Shown here: one piece after another, positions 60,884-64,000 of the stretch
How the letters are laid out: every line of letters begins with the position of its first letter
How positions within the stretch are numbered: position 1 is the first letter of the stretch
From: Chitinophaga agrisoli
Lineage (GTDB): Bacteria > Bacteroidota > Bacteroidia > Chitinophagales > Chitinophagaceae
Reading direction: 5' to 3'
Length of the DNA stretch: 64,000 nt
Assembly: GCF_008386695.1 (NCBI RefSeq)
Contig: NZ_VUOC01000002.1
Span: 798,481-862,480 of the forward strand
The notes under the pieces: generated by a model
Told to the model about the DNA's origin: nothing
Databases searched by the model: none
What the model saw: only the letters and a program-made list of their open reading frames with translations
Program-made: the position numbers and the translations under genes

Positions 60884-61590
60884 TCCGTGAATGTATTGTA
60901 CTGGCCGGCGGGCTGGGCACGCGCCTGCGCAGCGTGGTAGCGGATAAGCCCAAGTGTATGGCGCCTATTGGCGATAAACCTTTCCTGTATTATCTATTGC
61001 AATACCTGCACCGGCAGGGCATTACACATGCCGTATTATCGCTGGGGTACAGATCTGAGCAGGTGATAGACTGGTGCCAAAGCACGGAGCTGCCCTTAGC
61101 GGTATCTTTTGCTGTGGAGCCGGAACCGCTGGGCACCGGCGGGGCTATTATGCATGCGTTGCCGCAACTGAAGGACAACGGCTTTTTTATCACCAATGGC
61201 GATACCTTCTTTGAAGTTCCTTTACAGGAGCAATATCTTTTCCATCAGCAACGGCAAAGCCAGCTTACCCTCGCCCTGAAGCCCATGCGGCAGTTTGAGC
61301 GGTATGGCACCATACAAACGGCTACTGATGGATCAGTGACGGCTTTTAATGAAAAGCAGTATTGTGAGGAAGGATTGATCAACGGGGGCATTTATTTGAC
61401 CACGGCTGCTTTTTTAAATAGCCTGCAATTACCGGCGCAATTCTCCTTTGAGAAGGAGGTGCTGGAAAAACAGGTACAGCATGGTAGTTTATACGGCTTT
61501 ATAAGCGATACCTATTTTATTGATATTGGCATACCGGAGGACTATGAACGGGCGCAATATGATCTCACCGAAGGGACGGCGCGACCTTAA
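60880..61590 (+). CDS. hddC: D-glycero-alpha-D-manno-heptose-1-phosphate guanylyltransferase
   Basis: 236 residues from the ATG at 60880, which overlaps the gmhA stop (ATGA). Nucleotidyltransferase fold: ECIVLAGGLGTRLRSVV (Gly-rich loop), DKPKCMAPIGDKPF, GTGGAIMHALPQL, and the metal-binding FITNGDTFFEV. The late YFIDIGIPEDYERAQYDL is common to sugar-1-phosphate transferases. It makes GDP-heptose from heptose-1-phosphate and GTP. The GDP preference is inferred from the hddA/gmhA/gmhB context. Confidence 0.92.
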   Translation: MIRECIVLAGGLGTRLRSVVADKPKCMAPIGDKPFLYYLLQYLHRQGITHAVLSLGYRSEQVIDWCQSTELPLAVSFAVEPEPLGTGGAIMHALPQLKDNGFFITNGDTFFEVPLQEQYLFHQQRQSQLTLALKPMRQFERYGTIQTATDGSVTAFNEKQYCEEGLINGGIYLTTAAFLNSLQLPAQFSFEKEVLEKQVQHGSLYGFISDTYFIDIGIPEDYERAQYDLTEGTARP

Positions 61591-61661
61591 GCCAAAGGCA
61601 ATAGCTGCTGTCAAGGCCTGTTAGCTGACAAACGGCGCAGCCATCATCAGACAATCACCAC

Positions 61662-62195
61662 ATGTATAAAAACTGGACCTTATTCCTGGACAGGGATGGC
61701 GTAATAAACGACGAGATACCGGACTCTTATGTACTTAGCTGGGATATGTTCCGCTTCTCAAACGGCGTACTGGAAGCCCTGCCTTTGCTGGCACAGCATT
61801 TTGGCCGTATTGTGATGGTCACCAACCAGCGTTGTATTGGCAGGGGCCTGTTGACAGTAAACGAACTGGAAACCATCCACCAAAAGATGCTGGACCAGGT
61901 AGCGCAACATGGCGGGCGCATCGATAAGATCTATTTTTGTCCGGATGTAGATAATAGCAGTCCCTGCCGTAAGCCGCAATCCGGTATGGCCATGGCTGCC
62001 AAACACGATTTCCCGGATATTGATTTTACCCGGTCTGTAATGGTAGGTAACACCCTAAGCGACATGGAGTTTGGCAAACAGCTGGGTATGACCACCGTGT
62101 TCATCCCATCCACCAAACCGCAGCTAGCTTTCCCACATCCCTTAATGGACGCGCGTTTTAATGATTTATGGCTATTTTCACAGGCGATACAATAA
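61662..62195 (+). CDS. gmhB: D-glycero-D-manno-heptose-1,7-bisphosphate 7-phosphatase (HAD)
   Basis: 177 residues. The HAD motif I FLDRDGVIND (about 8-17) and motif IV VMVGNTLSDMEFGKQLGM are seen; motif II is MVTNQRCIGRG and Lys of motif III lies in CRKPQSGM. GmhB usually has a four-Cys zinc loop (CxH...CxC); here only Cys residues in FCPDVDNSSPCRKP are left, so the zinc site looks reduced. It removes the 7-phosphate to give heptose-1-phosphate for HddC. A 71-bp gap separates it from hddC. Confidence 0.9.
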   Translation: MYKNWTLFLDRDGVINDEIPDSYVLSWDMFRFSNGVLEALPLLAQHFGRIVMVTNQRCIGRGLLTVNELETIHQKMLDQVAQHGGRIDKIYFCPDVDNSSPCRKPQSGMAMAAKHDFPDIDFTRSVMVGNTLSDMEFGKQLGMTTVFIPSTKPQLAFPHPLMDARFNDLWLFSQAIQ

Positions 62196-62225
62196 ATACA
62201 TTAAAAAAACCGTAATAAGTAGGCC

Positions 62226-63191
62226 ATGAAAAAACTACTTTACCTGCTGTTATGGATACTGGCCGGCGCCGTGAGCGCGCAGGCGCAACGCTTAAACAGC
62301 GCGGACAGCGCCCTGCTCATTAAACAGCAGGATAGCCTTAAACAACTGGCAGACAAGATATTAAACGGCAAAACAGAGGATGTGCGTCAGCAGGCCAGCG
62401 ATCAGCTGATCCCGCAGCTGGTACGCGCGCTTAAAGCGCCTTATTCTTTCCGTTTCCGGTTTGATTCCCTGAAAAGCATCAGCATACAATATCCACAGGA
62501 TAGCAGTTTCCGCATATTTACCTGGGCGGTGGAGAATGAGACCACTTTTTACCGGCATTACGGCGCTATACAGATGAATACCAAAAGCGGCCAGCTTAAG
62601 CTGTTCCCCCTGTTCGATAATTCTGATTACACCGCTAATCCGGACACAGTAGTGGATAATAAGGGCTGGTATGGCTGTTTATACTATAAGATCGTACAGC
62701 AGCACTTTTTTAACACGGAATACTATACGTTATTTGGCTATGACGCCAATAATGTGCGCAGCACCAAAAAGCTGCTGGATGTGCTCACATTCAAAGCCGG
62801 TAAACCTACGTTTGGCGGCTCCTACTTCAGCTTTGCGGAGGACACCGTACCAAAGCCTACACGAAAAAGATTTATCCTCGAATATAAAAAAGAAGCCACT
62901 ATCAGCCTCAGTTACAACCCCGAAATGGATATGATCGTATATGATCACCTGATATCGGCAACCAATGAGCCGGGAAAACCGTATACATATGTACCCGACC
63001 TTGATTACGAAGGTTTTAAATGGAAAGGAGGAAAATGGGTACATATAGAAAAAGTGTTTCACGACGCCCTCAAGCTGGGCAAATTCCCGCTGGAGCAGCC
63101 ACAGGATCAAAGCAAGAAGAACCTGATGCGGCCGCAAACGCAGGAAGAAATGGACGCAGAAAAAGCGGCGAAGAAACGCAAAAACAAGTAG
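62226..63191 (+). CDS. Exported hypothetical protein
   Basis: 321 residues with a signal peptide (MKKLLYLLLWILAGAVSAQAQ). A helical N-terminal part is followed by a beta-rich domain with several aromatic strands, for example FRIFTWAVENETTFYRHYGAIQ, WYGCLYYKIVQQ and YTLFGYDANNVRSTKKLLDVL. The C-terminus is very basic (EKAAKKRKNK). Conserved in Bacteroidota as far as I recall, with no known function. It lies 30 bp after gmhB and may be in the same operon. Confidence 0.78.
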   Translation: MKKLLYLLLWILAGAVSAQAQRLNSADSALLIKQQDSLKQLADKILNGKTEDVRQQASDQLIPQLVRALKAPYSFRFRFDSLKSISIQYPQDSSFRIFTWAVENETTFYRHYGAIQMNTKSGQLKLFPLFDNSDYTANPDTVVDNKGWYGCLYYKIVQQHFFNTEYYTLFGYDANNVRSTKKLLDVLTFKAGKPTFGGSYFSFAEDTVPKPTRKRFILEYKKEATISLSYNPEMDMIVYDHLISATNEPGKPYTYVPDLDYEGFKWKGGKWVHIEKVFHDALKLGKFPLEQPQDQSKKNLMRPQTQEEMDAEKAAKKRKNK

Positions 63192-63250
63192 TACAGGTTT
63201 TTTGTTATATTAGATTGTCAGTCGTACAATCGCTCAATACGTACAAAACA

Positions 63251-63937
63251 ATGAAAAGATCAATTGTCACACTGGCCGGCTTACTGCTGGCCCTAAGCAG
63301 TTTACACCCTGCTATCAGCAGCCCGGGACATCCTCTACTCAACGAAGGCGGCGCCTCTACTACAGGTACAGCAGGCAATATAGTTATTGCTGGTACTGGA
63401 AATGGCGCAGGTAGCAGCAATACAACAGGTACTTCAAATACCACTACTGTGGCTAAACCGCTGCCCGGGGCCGCCACCACCTGGAAAATAGCAGAAGGTT
63501 ATTCCATTAAATTCGATGGCAAGGGCGCTTCCGGTACCTTAAGCGGTTTAAAAGGAGCGATTGTATTTGATGAAAAGGATCCTGGCGGCTCCCATTTTAA
63601 CGTTACCGTAAGTACGGCTACTATCAATACCGGCAATAACCTTAAGAATAAACATGTAAAAAGCGAGAAGTACCTGGACGTTGAGAAATTCCCGCTTATT
63701 AAATTCAGCTCCAGCTCCATTAAGGCCAGCGGTAATGGCTATACGGCCAATGGCACGCTGGAGATACATGGGGTAAAGAAACAGATCAGCATGCCTTTCC
63801 AATTTAAAAGCAATGGTAATGGCGGCACTTTTACCGCCAATATTGAAATAAGCCGGAAAGATTATAAAATAGGCAGCTCCAGCTGGTTACTGGGTGATGA
63901 TTTTAAAGTGGAGATATCCGTACCCGTAACCAAATAA
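63251..63937 (+). CDS. YceI family protein, exported
   Basis: 228 residues from the ATG at 63251; the longer frame overlaps the previous gene and is not used. After the signal peptide (MKRSIVTLAGLLLALSSLHP) a Gly/Thr/Ser-rich linker of about 50 residues leads to the YceI beta-barrel: WKIAEGYSIKFDGKG, HFNVTVSTATINTGNN, HVKSEKYLDVEKFPLIKFSS, GTLEIHGVKKQISMPF. YceI proteins bind long-chain isoprenoids or lipids in the periplasm. The next gene looks like a UbiA-type prenyltransferase, which fits an isoprenoid link. Confidence 0.92.
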   Translation: MKRSIVTLAGLLLALSSLHPAISSPGHPLLNEGGASTTGTAGNIVIAGTGNGAGSSNTTGTSNTTTVAKPLPGAATTWKIAEGYSIKFDGKGASGTLSGLKGAIVFDEKDPGGSHFNVTVSTATINTGNNLKNKHVKSEKYLDVEKFPLIKFSSSSIKASGNGYTANGTLEIHGVKKQISMPFQFKSNGNGGTFTANIEISRKDYKIGSSSWLLGDDFKVEISVPVTK

Positions 63938-63946
63938 ACTGCCTGT

Positions 63947-64000
63947 ATGCTACAACCCTCTACAATACAGCTGTTACGTTTTCCTTTCTCCTACTTCCTG
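63947..64000 (+). CDS. Start of a probable UbiA-family prenyltransferase (3' partial)
   Basis: An open frame begins at ATG 63947 and runs off the window: MLQPSTIQLLRFPFSYFL. The pattern KPSTIQLLRxPFSxFLMP is familiar from UbiA-like prenyltransferases of Bacteroidota. Only 18 residues are visible, so the call is tentative. It starts 9 bp after the YceI stop codon. Confidence 0.4.
   Translation, partial: MLQPSTIQLLRFPFSYFL

Overview
The window looks like chromosomal DNA of a Bacteroidota bacterium, most likely Chitinophagaceae and plausibly Chitinophaga (inference from gene families and signals). The support is many Bacteroidota-type -7 promoter boxes of the form TAnnTTTG, two DUF4199 proteins, LytS/LytTR and OmpR-type two-component pairs, many lipoproteins, glycoside hydrolases of families typical for the group (GH116, GH16 and a GH27/36-like protein), and a GDP-heptose operon. 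No rRNA, CRISPR array, transposase, integrase or phage gene is visible. Gene order reads as stable chromosome, with a few decayed pieces.

Region by region. 1-6.4 kb: an SDR fragment with an AraC regulator, a GH116 enzyme, and an alkylation-repair group (MGMT, an Ada-knuckle-like protein, and an AraC-MGMT fusion) whose two promoters share a 15-bp element. 6.4-13 kb: a MORN-like secreted protein, a nucleoside-phosphorylase-like protein, a degenerate tRNA-like sequence, a GAF histidine kinase, a lipoprotein hydrolase and a DEAD-box helicase. 13-28 kb: PPOX protein, GH16, M1 peptidase, SDR, two coupled hypothetical genes, a Rof homologue, an OmpH chaperone, a WGR-like/beta-propeller protein, a Crp-type regulator and a sterol-desaturase-family hydroxylase. 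28-36.5 kb: a TolC/RND/MFP efflux operon next to its probable OmpR-type two-component system, with TTGAA repeats at 11-bp spacing upstream of both.

37-47 kb: an M35-prodomain-like lipoprotein, a large CBM plus alpha-galactosidase-like protein, an ABC-2 exporter co-transcribed with a LytS/LytTR pair, a MATE exporter behind two inverted repeats, a truncated aldo/keto reductase pseudogene, and DUF4199 next to a membrane-tethered LuxR regulator. 47-52 kb: a ThuA protein, small lipoproteins, a DUF2975/XRE operon with its own direct-repeat operator, and an XRE regulator.

52.2-54.8 kb is the best candidate for an undescribed system. A small exported protein, a one-TM protein with a W-x-F-F-x-P motif (SdpA/DUF5819-like), an HTTM membrane protein (SdpB-like, related to vitamin K-dependent carboxylases) and a DCC-family thiol oxidoreductase run in one direction, with an XRE regulator facing away. 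The layout recalls the SdpABC toxin-maturation system.

55.3-64 kb: a dihydroorotase homologue that has lost most metal ligands, DUF4199, two glycosyltransferases, and all four enzymes for GDP-D-glycero-alpha-D-manno-heptose (HddA, GmhA, HddC, GmhB). Two exported proteins follow, one of them YceI-like, and then the start of a probable UbiA-type prenyltransferase at the right edge.
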